From: Trematomus loennbergii
Lineage: Eukaryota; Chordata; Actinopteri; Perciformes; Nototheniidae
DNA: 64,000 nucleotides
NCBI GenBank assembly: GCA_012861695.1
Contig: JAAOOA010000166.1
Coordinates: 372,001-436,000 of the forward strand
Direction of reading: 5' to 3'
The notes beneath the pieces are model-generated. The model ran no database searches, had not been told where the DNA came from, and saw nothing but the letters and a program-made list of their open reading frames with translations. The position numbers and the translations under genes were made by a program. Numbering within the stretch: the first letter of the stretch is position 1; each line of letters starts with the position of its first letter. Shown here piece after piece: positions 12,801 through 23,768 of the stretch.

Positions 12801-15800
12801 TAAAAACACATTACTACAATCACAATAAACGACAATAAATTACAACAGATATATCTTAAAAACAAAATAAAAATAAAACACACGGAAAAGTCAGGAGTCG
12901 TGGGTGTTGTACTCGAGACCGGTCTCAAGACCACTTTTTAACGGTATTGGTCTCGGAATCGACTGCATTTGGTTTCGTATTGTCTCTGTATCGGACCTAT
13001 AGGACTCGAGATTTTATGTCAAAACCGGTTAAGACCACGGCTGTGGCTGGGGATGTGATGAGGGTCGGGAACCGAAATCCGGTTCCGATTTGGAACAAAT
13101 AACAATTGTCCGGTACGGGGATTAATAAGAGTTGTGTCTAGCAGCTCTCTCTCTCTCTCTCTCTGCTCGGGAACAGCTGATTGCTGCCGGCGATCAGCTG
13201 TCCCTCCCTCCCTCAAGGTGTGTGTGGTGTGTCTGTGTCTGTGTGTCTCATTCACTGTCCCTCAGGTTGTAGCATGTTTCGATTGCCAGTTTGTGGCTTG
13301 TATGTCTTGTGAACGCAACGCTGGCATGATGTGGCCTGCTGACATGGCCTCTAATAAACACACAGGACTAAAATAATACGTGTTTAATTCAGCCCAGATG
13401 CGGTGACTGCAGGCCAAATCAATTAATGCGGCATATATTGAAGGTGTTCAAAGTTGCACCGGTATGAAGCGCAGTGAGAACCACGCACCTGTCAGACCAG
13501 ACCTTTATATATACAGTCTATGTGTCAGACTAGCGAATGGGCACATTTACATTTCAGGAGAATAATGAAGATGTGATTGGTTGTTCCACTCTCCGTTTCT
13601 CACGAGACCAGCGCGCTGCTGTTTACATTAGTGTGGACTGGACCGACTGAAACTGACGGCAAGATTAATTATTGTGGAAGGATGGACCCCCATCCTGCAA
13701 AAAAGGCAGCGAAATGTCAACAAACAGTTTCTCAGTCCAATGCTAAGTTAGTGGCAGGCCCTGTGTGACTGGAGACTATAAGGCTACACAAAACCCAAAC
13801 ATGTCCTTAATGTTACTCAAGGCAAATATATGTAATATAACCGTTAGACTGCAGCTAACTGTGGGGCTACAAACCCCTCATACTGTGAGTGAATAACTTG
13901 AGATGGTTATGTTGTCTAAAGGGGAGACAATCATTATGGTATTAGGCCATGCAAATACAGGGTCAACTAAGTGATAAAATAAGTGTTGCATAATATATGT
14001 TCTTGAATAATGTTATTTCATAAATAGTTGTTAATGTAATGATTACATGTTCTCCTTATTCAGTTCCACTATCAGATGATGCTGATGGTGATGGCCCTGA
14101 GGGAGAGATGCAGAGCTCAGTGGACAGAACTGGCAGGTACAGAGGAAACTGTTTCAATAGGCTATGTCTATGAAAACACTGAACAAAACAAAGGAAATGT
14201 AATGACAACAGTATAAGCAAGCTATGTTCATGTTCTCTCAATAAGTTACTATAGTTATTGATCAGAGTTTAATCCATTTGAGGTCCACCCCCAAATAAAA
14301 CATGTTCACATGGAAAGGTTCCCAAATACATATGCACACTTTTTTTAACAATATCCTATGTCCATATGTTTCTATTTAAGTAGTAGATTCAAACTGTAGG
14401 GCTATCACTACGGGCAGCAACGTTGTAAATATTGACGATACATCCAGCAAAACGCCCCCAAACAAAACTGGTAGTGGCCTGGCTGGGTGTATATTCCCGG
14501 CCTGCTATGGTCCCAGTCCGGCCCTGCTGACACATCACACACCCGTACCTACACACATTACTGATTAACTGATATCACAATTGAGTTACTCTCTTTAAAT
14601 AAATATACTGTAATTGGAAAATAATCATGTGTGGTGTCCTTGTTTTGTCCGTCCTTGAGCCAGGGCTCCCTATTGTTGTATGTAGGTTATTCTTGGTTTT
14701 AGAATGAATTCAGTAATGGTGTGTGTGTAACACAAACATAATAAATCATTGGATAGTGTTTCTATATAATAGAAATAAAGTAATGTATTAAGACTCAGTG
14801 CGAGTTATTACTTTCTTCCTTTACTTGGCATTCTTCAAAAATACACAGACATTGCAGCACATCGTTTCACGTCGTACTTTCTCAGCATTAAAGTGCAATG
14901 TGTTGGCGAACCTTTGTTTCCTCCTGACAGCTCACTTAAAGGTATACTCAATTCAATTCAATAGCTTTATTAGCATGACCTCAGTTACATATAGTATTGC
15001 CAAAGCTCTGTATAGTTGCAACATCTATACAAAATATATATATACAATATATATATACTCCCCCTTGTGGCCAAAGGGGGACACAACTCTTGTCTTCAGA
15101 TGTATGCTTGAGTGCAGCAAAATGTAGCACAGTGACTATTTTGTCAACTAAACATCAAAAACAATACATATTTTAGTAAACGGGACATTATAATCTCCGC
15201 ACATTAACTCTATATTTGCCTCTGCCATGGTGCCAAAATGAAATGAAATAAAATAAACAATATATAGGGGTTGCCTCTTCTCTGAACTTCTATGTATACT
15301 GCATCCCTCCAAATCAAATAAACCATAAACAAATACATAAAGTCGTGTTCACTGCAGCGATCTATTTCACACACAAAACTATATGAAAACTTGGTGATAT
15401 ACAGTTTTCTCCTGGAGACCAAGGGAAGACAGGCTTCTCCTGTTTTTTCAGCCTTTGTTATCATTTTGATAATTAAAAATATATATTCTTGTCTGTGGTT
15501 GTTTTTGCATTCAGGGCATACAAGAGGTGTAACATTATTTTAATACCAAAACTATATTGAAATAGAGTCTAGCTTGAACAGCAACTAAGCTGTAACATTA
15601 CTGGGTTATTTGGTGATAACTACCAAAGTAAAGTAACTTCAGACGCAGACGTCACGTAGCTTCTCAGACGAGAGGGGTGGCGACGAGAGTGTCACGTTAC
15701 TTCTCTCGCGGCATAGTTCACGGCATGGTAGGCGACATCGACACGATTGTCTGCTCAGTGAGTTCGTTCATTGGCACAAAGCTATGAGGTGTGATTTGTG

Positions 15801-18800
15801 CCAATGAACGAACTCACTGAGCAGACAATCGTGTCGATCGTCGCCTACCATGCCGTGAACTATGCCGTGAGAGAAGTAACGTGACACTCTCGTCGCCACC
15901 CGATCGTCTGAGCTTTGGCAATACTATATGTAACTGAAGTCATGCTAATAAAGCTATTGAATTGAATTGAGTATACCTTTAAGTGAGCTGTCAGGAGGAA
16001 ACAAAGGTTGGCCAACACATTGCACTTTAATGCTGAGAAAGTACAAAGACGTGAAACGATGTGCTGCAATGTCTGTGTATTTTTAAGAATGCCAAGTAAA
16101 GGAAGAAGTAATAACTCGCACTGAGTCTTAATACATTACTTTATTTCTATTATATAGAAACACTATCCAATGATTTATTATGTTTGTGTTACACACACAC
16201 CATTACTGAATTCATTCTAAAACCAAGAATAACCTACATACAACAATAGGAGACCTGGCTCAAGGACGGACAAAACAAGGACACCACACATGATTATTTT
16301 CCAATTACAGTATATTTATTTAAAGAGAGTAACTCAATTGTGATATCAGTTAATCAGTAATGTGTGTCGCGTACGGGTGTGTGATGTGTCAGCAGGGCCG
16401 GACTGGGACCATCGGTCAGGCCGGGAATTATACACCCAGCCAGGCCACTACCAGTTTTGTTTGGGGGCGTTTTGCTGGATGTATCGTCAATATTTACAAC
16501 GTTGCTGCCCTAGTGATAGCCCTACAGTTTGAATCTACTACTTAAATAGAAACATATGGACATAGGATATTGTTAAAAAAAGTGTGCATATGTATTTGGG
16601 AACCTTTCCATGTGAACATGTTTTATTTGGGGGTGGACCTCAAATGGATTAAACTCTGATCAATAACTATAGTAACTTATTGAGAGAACATGAACATAGC
16701 TTGCTTATACTGTTGTCATTACATTTCCTTTGGTTTTGTTCAGTGTTTTCATAGTCATAGCCTATTGAAACAGTTTCCTCTGTACCTGCCAGTTCTGTCC
16801 ACTGAGCTCTGCCTGCATCTCTCCCTCAGGGCCATCACCATCAGCATCATCTGATAGTGGAACTGAATAAGGAGAACATGTAATCATTACATTAACAACT
16901 ATTTATGAAATAACATTATTCAAGAACATATATTATGCAACACTTATTTTATCACTTAGTTGACCCTGTATTTGCATGGCCTAATACCATAATGATTGTC
17001 TCCTCTTTAGACAACTTAACCATCTCAAGTTATTCACTCACAGTATGAGGGGTTTGTAGCCCCACATTTAGCTGCAGTCTAATGGTTATATTACATATAT
17101 TTGCCTTGAGTAACATTAAGGACATGTTTGGGTTTTGTGTAGCCTTATAGTCTCCAGTCACACAGGGCCTGCCACTAACTTAGCATTGGACTGAGAAACT
17201 GTTTTGTTGACATTTCGCTGCCTTTTTTTGCAGGATGGGGGTCCATCCTTCCACAATAATTAATCTTGCCGTCAGTTTCAGTCGGTCCAGTCCACACTAA
17301 TGTAAACAGCAGCGCGCTGGTCTCGTGAGAAACGGAGAGTGGAACAACCAATCACATCTTCATTATTCTCCTGAAATGTAAATGTGCCCATTCGCTAGTC
17401 TGACACATAGACTGTATATATAAAGGTCTGGTCTGACAGGTGCGTGGTTCTCACTGCTTCATACCGGTGCAACTTTGAACACCTTCAATATATGCCGCAT
17501 TAATTGATTTGGCCTGCAGTCACCGCATCTGGGCTGAATTAAACACGTATTATTTTAGTCCTGTGTGTTTATTAGAGGCCATGTCAGCAGGCCACATCAT
17601 GCCAGCGTTGCGTTCACAAGACTTACAAGCCACAAACTGGCAATCGAAACATGCTACAACCTGAGGGACAGTGAATGAGACACACAGACACAGACACACC
17701 CACACACACCTTGAGGGAGGGAGGGACAGCTGATCGCCGGCAGCAATCAGCTGTTCCCGAGCAGAGAGAGAGAGAGAGAGAGAGAGCTGCTAGACACAAC
17801 TGTTATTAATCCCCGTACCGGACAATTGTTATTTGTTCCAAATCGGAACCGGATTTCGGTTCCCGACCCTCATCACATCCCCAGCCACAGCCGTGGTCTT
17901 AACCGGTCTTGACATAAAATCTCGAGTCCTATAGGTCCGATACAGAGACAATAAGAAACCAAATGCAGTCGATTCCGAGACCAATACCGTTAAAAAGTGG
18001 TCTGGAGACCGGTCTCGAGTACAACACCAGCAAATATTCTCATACTAATGATTATTAATTATTATTCCCCTCTCTTCTGATACCAATACTGTGCCGATGA
18101 GAAAGTGTATAGCTACCTGTAACACTCTCCAAACTACTGTAGGAGCGGAATCATTCGAAAAATATAATAGGATAATGCTATACAATGCTAACGGAGGCGA
18201 CACGTACGTTATTCACGCGCTTATCCACACGTACGTTATCAACACGCATATCTAAGATAGCGCTTTCTAAGCTACGCTGCCGCTACGTGAGCACGTACTT
18301 TGAGCGCACCTATGGTACGTCGCCGTGACGTCTGACATCGTTGTGACGTCGCCTGTATTCTACGTCAACCCATTCAAAATTGATGGAGGCGTTGGCGCAC
18401 GTTGACACGTCAGTTCTCCGCTCAGTTAGCTTAGTTATCTGTTCTTTGGCACGAATCACACCTCATACTAATCACACCTCATATGGGTGCTATTCCACCA
18501 CACGCGGCGCGTTACGGCTCAGAAGCGTCCCAGAAGCGGCTCGGCGCAGGGCTCCTCTAAAATTAGGATCGAATCCTATTTTTGTCGCGGTGCAGCCGTA
18601 ACGTAAGGTCGGGCAGGCAGGAAGTGGAACGTTCAGAGCATATAGCATATATATATAGATATATACACACACACAAACTAATTTTGCAGACCCTATCCCT
18701 CCGTAGTCTTTCAAGTAGGAGGAGAAATGCCAGCGTTCTCCTCCGGTTTACTGGCACTGTGTAAATTTATATATAGAATAATTATGATGATGAATGCATT

Positions 18801-20551
18801 TTTTTACCACTAAAATACAGCAACACATCTTTGATTCATGTCGTTTATAACTGGAATATTACAGTTATTATTACCTTTGTCTGCACAAAGTAGCCTGTCC
18901 AGGAAATATGGCCAAAACAACAAAAACTGCGAGCCGGCAGGCAAGACGCTCCGCTTCTGAAATGCTTCTGAAACGCGCCTGGTAGGGTATGACGCCGGAG
19001 GAGGCCGGACGAAAACCGCAACGCGGCGCAGACGGACCCGGTGGAATCTAGGGGTTAGTGTGACAGCCGTTGTGCAGACAGAGGCTGCCCTATTGAGCGC
19101 TCTCTGTAATGCACAAACAGGCGCTGGGAACGGCGCAAAGCAGCCGTGTGCGCCACATAGCAGGACAGCGTACGCACGGGACATATTTAAATATAAACAA
19201 AATATAAAGAACAAATAATAATAGACCAACTTGCTACTAATATATTGTGACCATAATGTTACATTAAGTGAGTAAAGTCATTTTGTTGTGTCCATTATCA
19301 GAAACTGCTTTGTCGCAACTTGACAGAAATATTTTCCCACTAAAACGGTCAATAAGCAACACAACTACCAGCTTTACGGCCCCGGGGCACAGACAAGCAA
19401 AAGGCTGCACCATCTTTTATACAAAGGAGCCTGACTCATAAACTTTATTAGGTTGTTTCTTCGTAGTCATTTTGTCTCTCTTTCTGGTTGTTTTGCAGAG
19501 ACGTTGTGAGTTTATTGTGTTTCTTTGCAGCTTTCTTGTAGTAATTGTATGTCATTTGGTATAGGGAAGGCAATCGGGCCCCTGATACATGCAACCTCTT
19601 GGCCCTTGCCTGGTAGGATAATCATGCTAGTAAGAACAAAATAAGGTTGAACAGTATCTCAGCTTACATTTTGCACTTTTATTCCTAAATTATGGCAAGG
19701 TATTTAAATGCACAACTTTGGCTGTAATACATTTTAGAAATACAACTCTCCAGTGCAGAAATTGTATTATTCTCCCTTCATCATTTGATGAAATGGAAAC
19801 TAAAAGTATTGTAACAGATATGCTATAGAAGTTTGTGGTTACAACTTGATACATGTATGTGAAATTTAAAAAAATTATACAAGAAAACAATACCTGGTGA
19901 TTTCATGTAAAATCCCTCCATGTCGCCCATGTCTCCGCTCATAGCGTGCTCCAGGTAGTCAAGGATCGCACGTCTGCTGTAGAAGTAGCGGCCACAGAGC
20001 ACTAATGCAGGGAGGAGTCCTATCACCCACCAACACATGGTGCTGACAAAACAAACAACTGCCAGAGGAAAGATATTGATAAGATGTATGGATGTAAAGA
20101 AAATGTCAAGTTGTAGAATTGTAACTTTCTTGGTCAAATTGCGGCCTACATATTGGAATGACAAGAGAATTATACAACAGAAAGCTACAAGAAAACATAA
20201 ATTAATTTGAAAGTTACATGCAAATAAAAAGGGTAAAAAAGGAAGAAATGCTGAGTGTTTGTGTACACCAAAGTTTTCCTTTTGAAAGACAAAGCAATCG
20301 CAAAAGTACTTAATATAAGTCTTCATATTACCTGTCAAAGCAGTATACAGCAGGAGACTTTCTGGGTGATATCTCAAGCCTCGGAAAGCGGCGTCCACTA
20401 CCCTCTCCATCATCCCTTCATAAAAGATCCGATGTATCTCTGCTTTGTCTGCCAGCTCAAACTCACGCACAACGACAGTTTGGAATCCATGTTGTTCTTT
20501 TCGTCCATTGTCCTGTTTTTGGGCATCAGTTTTTCGTGTTATTTCCTCCAT
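9862..20551 (-). CDS. NAT8/camello-type N-acetyltransferase, three exons, one frameshift in exon 3
   Basis: A GNAT-fold acetyltransferase of the NAT8 group, known as ER/Golgi membrane enzymes that acetylate amino groups using acetyl-CoA. Exon 1 is 20551-20332 (ATG, then VVVREFELADKAEIHRIFYEG). Exon 2 is 20058-19894 (hydrophobic membrane stretch CWWVIGLLPALVL, then YMKSP). Exon 3 is 10213-9862 (CLWVAVLEGKVVGLVAA, RMSVDW, acetyl-CoA loop RRCGVG, LYLRL). Both introns have GT-AG ends and are phase 1, so the exons join cleanly. At 9964-9966 one G is missing in what should be LYLRLGFR. The expected C-terminus (RCVGVTIENVTPGANWSLLE) continues in the next frame to a stop at 9862. With that base the length is exactly 246 codons, normal for the family. 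The 9.7-kb second intron carries a giant palindrome. Confidence 0.85.
10214..10767. other. Intronic, no exon seen
   Basis: AT-rich sequence (10300-10440) followed by an anonymous, probably repeat-derived stretch rich in ACAGG and CAAGGAA words. No splice-bounded coding segment was found. Confidence 0.5.
10768..11605. mobile_element. Element with ~43-bp inverted ends (AAGTTACCTACTGTAACTCC)
   Basis: Inverted ends AAGTTACCTACTGTAACTCC at about 10768 and its complement ending near 11605 match over about 43 bp. The right part includes TATAAATA at about 11470-11477 and pyrimidine-rich sequence like a retroelement promoter. No intact coding frame. Class undetermined. Confidence 0.6.
11606..12256. 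other. Anonymous repeat-derived intron sequence
   Basis: No coding support. 12110-12256 shares blocks with the Harbinger-like MITE at 22422-22989 in the opposite orientation (CTTCTGCCCATTCACTT, GGTGACGTCAC), so a related MITE piece lies just outside the palindrome. Confidence 0.5.
12711..12908 (-). mobile_element. LINE-tail insertion present in one palindrome arm only
   Basis: On the minus strand this is a LINE 3' end (TTTATATAGC-type motif) with a (GATTT)n tail, seen on the plus strand as (CAAAT)n at 12711-12737. GGTGTT occurs at 12705-12710 and again at 12903-12908, consistent with a target-site duplication. The equivalent site in the right arm (about 18020-18030) is an empty site reading straight through one GGTGTT. 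Confidence 0.8.
13682..14136 (+). other. Exon-like pair inside palindrome arm
   Basis: A short frame from 13682 (MDPHPAKKAAKCQQTVSQSN) is followed by a segment 14064-14136 with a preceding CAG acceptor and a following GTACAG donor, reading VPLSDDADGDGPEGEMQSS. Lysine/cysteine-rich and acidic starts of this kind occur in hAT-type transposases, but nothing decisive is present and I did not establish that the phases join. The mirror copy in the right arm (about 16790-16868) has four extra bases, so at least one copy is not functional. Confidence 0.3.
15009..15664. other. Spacer of palindrome 1
   Basis: Single-copy AT-rich sequence between the arms, with no coding signal. Confidence 0.6.
15665..15910. 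repeat. Nested hairpin at the centre of palindrome 1
   Basis: Arms 15665-15780 and about 15795-15910 are almost perfectly complementary around a loop GCTATGAGGTGTGA. The loop-plus-stem motif (TATGAGGTGTGATTTGTGCC) is the same sequence that begins the outer arms at 12257 and ends them at 18467. Confidence 0.9.
15910..18467 (-). repeat. Giant palindrome 1, right arm
   Basis: Reverse complement of 12257-15008 minus the LINE-tail insertion. It has a (GA)n run at about 17765-17787, matching the (CT)n of the left arm. Immediately outside, ATCACACCTCATA is tandemly repeated (about 18455-18483), a small duplication at the junction. Confidence 0.93.
18486..19060. mobile_element. Probable GC-rich MITE
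   Basis: It runs from ATTCCACCACACGCGGCGCG to the inverted-type end GACGGACCCGGTGGAATCT, with GCTTCTGA/TCAGAAGCG words inside both ends. This looks like a decayed inverted-terminal element. No coding sequence. Confidence 0.4.
19061..19893. other. Intron remainder of the NAT8-like gene
   Basis: AT-rich sequence without conserved coding segments up to the exon 2 donor (GTATTG on the gene strand) at 19893-19892. Confidence 0.6.
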
Positions 20552-21447
20552 TTCAAACTTTAAAAAAACAACAACAGGTGATCAGGATGCAGACAATGCA
20601 GGTTCAACTTTCTGAGGAATGGAACAATGTTTGTTTGTGCTGTCTGCATATGTCAACCCTCAATATAAAATCCCCAACACAACTGGGGAAGGCCACCCAC
20701 ACCCATCTTATCAGCACCCAAAGCTATATGTGAAAATATGTGTAGCTTTCAGAGAAAGGGAGACAGATGTCCAGTCAGGAAAGTTAATGCTAAGAGTGCT
20801 TTGTTGAAACTGTTGGAGCACTCTACTAAGTATTATTCTGAAGTACTCTCTAATCTGAATATGAATACAGCATATTTAGGGCAACACAGATTTTGGTTAA
20901 TTTAAGTGTTTTAATTCATATGAGCCTTTTATGCAATTATGTTCCAGTATAGTGCAATGTCTGAGTAGGCTTTGTTTGCATTCAGGTAAAAATGGCTGCA
21001 TTAGAGAGCAAAAGAGGCATGCAACTTGTGAAATATTTTAGACTTAGATCTTTTTCTCAAATCAAACCTCCATCCTGGAGACAATGACCAGCGTACAGAG
21101 GAGGAAGCCTGGTGGCATTATCCATTATCGCACACCAGAAAACTAGAAATATTGACCGTGACTGAAACCAATGGGTTCCAAGTTTAATCTATATTTATAA
21201 GAGTATAAAAGTCACAGAGCCGAAATTGACGTCAGTGTAACATGAAAGGTCAGCATAGCATGACCACGCCAAAACTGTTGAGTAACACCTCACGGCACTT
21301 TTTCTTCTGGAATGCAGGCATTATAATAACTACACACTGTACGAGCAGTAATCTATGGTTTGTTGTATAGAAGCAAATCTTTTCAACACAGCTTAAAGCC
21401 CCACAGGAAAAATAAAGAAGAAAGTGGCCCATTTAATTGATTGTTTA
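20552..21447. other. Upstream of the NAT8-like gene, no gene seen
   Basis: The region 5' of the NAT8-like start codon. No clear TATA box or further exon could be supported. Confidence 0.5.
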
Positions 21448-21877
21448 CCCTTCTCTTGTGTTAGGTCATACCCGCTTCCCATACTATTTTTGGTCAAAAT
21501 TGACCGGTGTGTTTTGCACAGTGATATCTCTGGAACCCCTTATCCAATTTTGATAGTTGACATCTCATTTGAACAGTCAACGCAAGTAGAATCAAGGGGT
21601 GACAGACAGAATGACACCAGGGGTGAATGTCATGTTATCATTTTGCAGTAAGTTCAAAGATAGTGCTCACTGTACATTACTGTATATTATAAAAATGCTT
21701 GCCATGTAGGCTGTGTTTACTGGAGATGGAAATGCTTTAGTTGGTGTTGTAGCTGAGATTCTTCCCGTTCCAATGATGTATGGGATGTATTGATTTGATA
21801 CAAGCAAGTAATTGTTCATTGTGTACTTTCAACTAGAGTATATGGTCCGGACCCACCGGTGGGCCCATCAAGTTCAG

Positions 21878-22086
21878 CATTCACTGCATTCACTGTTACA
21901 CTTCACTTGTTAGACGCTTTTATCCAAAGCGACTTACATACTCAATACTGTGGACAATCCCCACAGGAGCAATTTGGGATGAAGTGTCTTGCCCAGGGAC
22001 ACAACGACATGCTGACTGCAGTGGGACTCGAACTTGCAACCCCCTGAATCGAAGTTCAGCGCACTATCCACTGAGCCACAGCCTCC
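21878..22086 (-). mobile_element. tRNA-derived SINE
   Basis: On the minus strand it opens with a tRNA-like head: A box TGGCTCAGTGG and B box region GTTCGAGTCCC (about 22023-22035). A conserved central domain GGGCAAGACACTTCATCCC follows, and then the tail motif TAAGTCGCTTTGGATAAAAG. This structure is typical of fish tRNA-SINEs transcribed by RNA polymerase III. It interrupts the piggyBac remnant, so it inserted later. Confidence 0.8.
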
Positions 22087-22157
22087 CCACTGTGATGAAT
22101 ATAAAATAAGACACTGATACTGTTTTCCTCAATGAACATTTAGAGAAAAATAAATAT

Positions 22158-22364
22158 TCAGGGCTCCTCTCCCTCAGGGGCCTCTCCCTCAGGGGCCTCT
22201 TCCTGGTCTGTTGACTGTTGGTCAGGCTCATAGTCTGGATCGCTGTTGTCTTCCATTTCTGAGACATTGTCCTCTATGTCTGGTTCAATCTCCTCTTCAT
22301 CTGGTTCAAAACATTTGTCCAGAGCCTCTCTGACAGAAAATCGCCTAATCGGTCGCCTATTCAT
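22158..22364 (-). pseudogene. piggyBac-type transposase N-terminal fragment
   Basis: A 68-residue frame beginning MNRRPIRRFSVREALDKCF and continuing into a very acidic stretch (PDEEEIEPDIEDNVSEMEDN, DPDYEP) with a short EEAPEGEAPEGE duplication. A basic start followed by an acidic linker is the usual N-terminus of piggyBac-derived transposases. The RNase-H-like catalytic domain is absent. Its position between piggyBac-type ends supports the call. Confidence 0.55.
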
Positions 22365-22421
22365 TGTGTCAATGAGTCAAATGTGAGCAAGGCACAAATA
22401 TAACTGCATGAGAGACAGTAA

Positions 22422-22989
22422 CGGGCCGTCTCCACGGCAGCGTTAAAAAAATCTTGGAGGTGGGCGTATCTGAAGCTTGAGGATTTTTGCGAGCAACCAA
22501 TCACATGAATCTCCCGCCCGCGACATACGACGCAAAAAAGCCCGAAGTAAACTGGATATAAACTCCCCAAAACAGGCGAAAACATACCACTGTCTCTGCC
22601 ACCTCCCTCCATGCCTGGCTCCTCCGGTTTATATCCCGGTAGGTCTGGTCATAAAGCACCGGGTGATTGATTCGCTACCGCTAATTTCTCCTCCATGTTT
22701 TGGAATATGAGGAAATGACCTGCGGTATTTCTCTCCCAGCATACACGCCGTTTGATTGGCTAGAGCTTGAACTGTCAGATTTGCGTACACGGGATTTGAT
22801 TGGCTGACGCTTCCTCCTCAGCTTCAAAAGTTGAACATTGTTCAACTTTGGATCTTGAAAATCCTGAGAATCTCCGCTCGCCTGCCCACAATGCATTTCG
22901 GCGAAAGCGAAAAAAAGTGACGTCACCCATTCAAAGTGAATGGGCAGAAGCGTTTCAAGATTTTTTAACGCTGCCGTGGAGACGGCCCG
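22422..22989. mobile_element. PIF/Harbinger-like MITE with TAA target duplication
   Basis: Terminal inverted repeats of about 34 bp start CGGGCCGTCTCCACGGCAGC. The flanks carry a three-base duplication TAA (22419-22421 and 22990-22992), characteristic of PIF/Harbinger elements. No transposase is present. It lies upstream of the piggyBac transposase start codon. Confidence 0.85.
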
Positions 22990-23167
22990 TAATGGAGGGG
23001 CATTTACTGCGAGAAAGTGAGAAGTTTTTCTTTCTCGAGGGGCGCAGAGCTCGCACCTGTGAGAAAGTATGATACATTGTATCATACAGCGTGAGAAAGT
23101 GAGAGGTTCCCGTAACTTAGAGTAAATTGTTTTGTCTGGAAGGTGTGGGGGGACATAAGCACAAGAA

Positions 23168-23174
23168 GTGTGTG

Positions 23175-23242
<68 letters not shown>

Positions 23243-23338
23243 TGTGTGTGTGTGTGTGTGTGTTGGTGTGTGTGTGTGTTGTGTGTGTATGTGTGTGTGT
23301 GTGTATGTGTGTGTGTGTGTGGGTGTGTGTGTGTGTGT
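23168..23338. repeat. (GT)n microsatellite, interrupted
   Basis: About 170 bp of GT units with a few interruptions (GGTG, TTG, TATG). Open frames on both strands here are low-complexity artefacts. Confidence 0.98.
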
Positions 23339-23768
23339 GGAGATGTTTTCCATCTGCAGGATGAACATAATACACTCATACCCATTCATTTCCTATGGCG
23401 GTCACACAAAAATCAATGCAAGTGGTGATCATCAATTGTATATGTTCAGAGGCCTAGTGTGGAGGATAACATAAGGTCTTGAGGCAATTGGATGAAAAAC
23501 ACAATATTTATGATCAAAAACAAAGTCACTCGGTCACTTTTGACCCGAAACGCAAGAGAAGGGTTAAAAGCAAATGTATGGAGTAACTAATTACATGTAA
23601 TGGGATTACATAATCAGGATACAAAAAAAGGTAACTGTATTCCCTTACAGTAACATAGAAAAAGAGGTAATTGGATTAGTAACATTTCTAAAAATCTGTG
23701 ATTTCTAGCAGGATTACAATGTTTCTCAAAACTGAAAAGAGCATATTGTGTTTTTTGTAAAAGGATCA

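Larger units (their letters stand above)
12257..15008 (+). repeat. Giant palindrome 1, left arm
   Basis: It starts at TATGAGGTGTGATTTGTGCC and is the reverse complement of 15910-18467 almost throughout, with few substitutions and indels. Length is 2752 bp. After removing the 198-bp insertion at 12711-12908 it is 2554 bp, against 2558 bp in the other arm. Contents include a (CT)n run at 13146-13163 and two exon-like segments. The arms lie inside an intron of the NAT8-like gene. Confidence 0.93.
21448..23563 (-). mobile_element. Degenerate piggyBac element, nested
   Basis: Inverted ends begin CCCTTCTCTTG(T/C)GTT at both borders. The right end is followed by TTAA (23564-23567) and the left end is preceded by TTTA (21444-21447), a near match to the obligatory piggyBac TTAA target. 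The CCC terminus and TTAA site are family hallmarks. Inside are the acidic N-terminus of a transposase on the minus strand, a SINE, a Harbinger-like MITE and a long (GT)n array. Catalytic domains are missing. Confidence 0.75.

Noticed and set aside
18490..19229. Several Ala/Arg-rich frames at 18.5-19.2 kb
   Set aside because: They fall in a GC-rich MITE with inverted ends; no conserved protein features.
22020..22086. Apparent tRNA gene on the minus strand
   Set aside because: The head is tRNA-like, but it continues into a SINE body and tail; no intact cloverleaf was supported.
23082..23474. His/Thr- and Cys/Val-rich frames on both strands
   Set aside because: Frames across the (GT)n array; low-complexity artefact.
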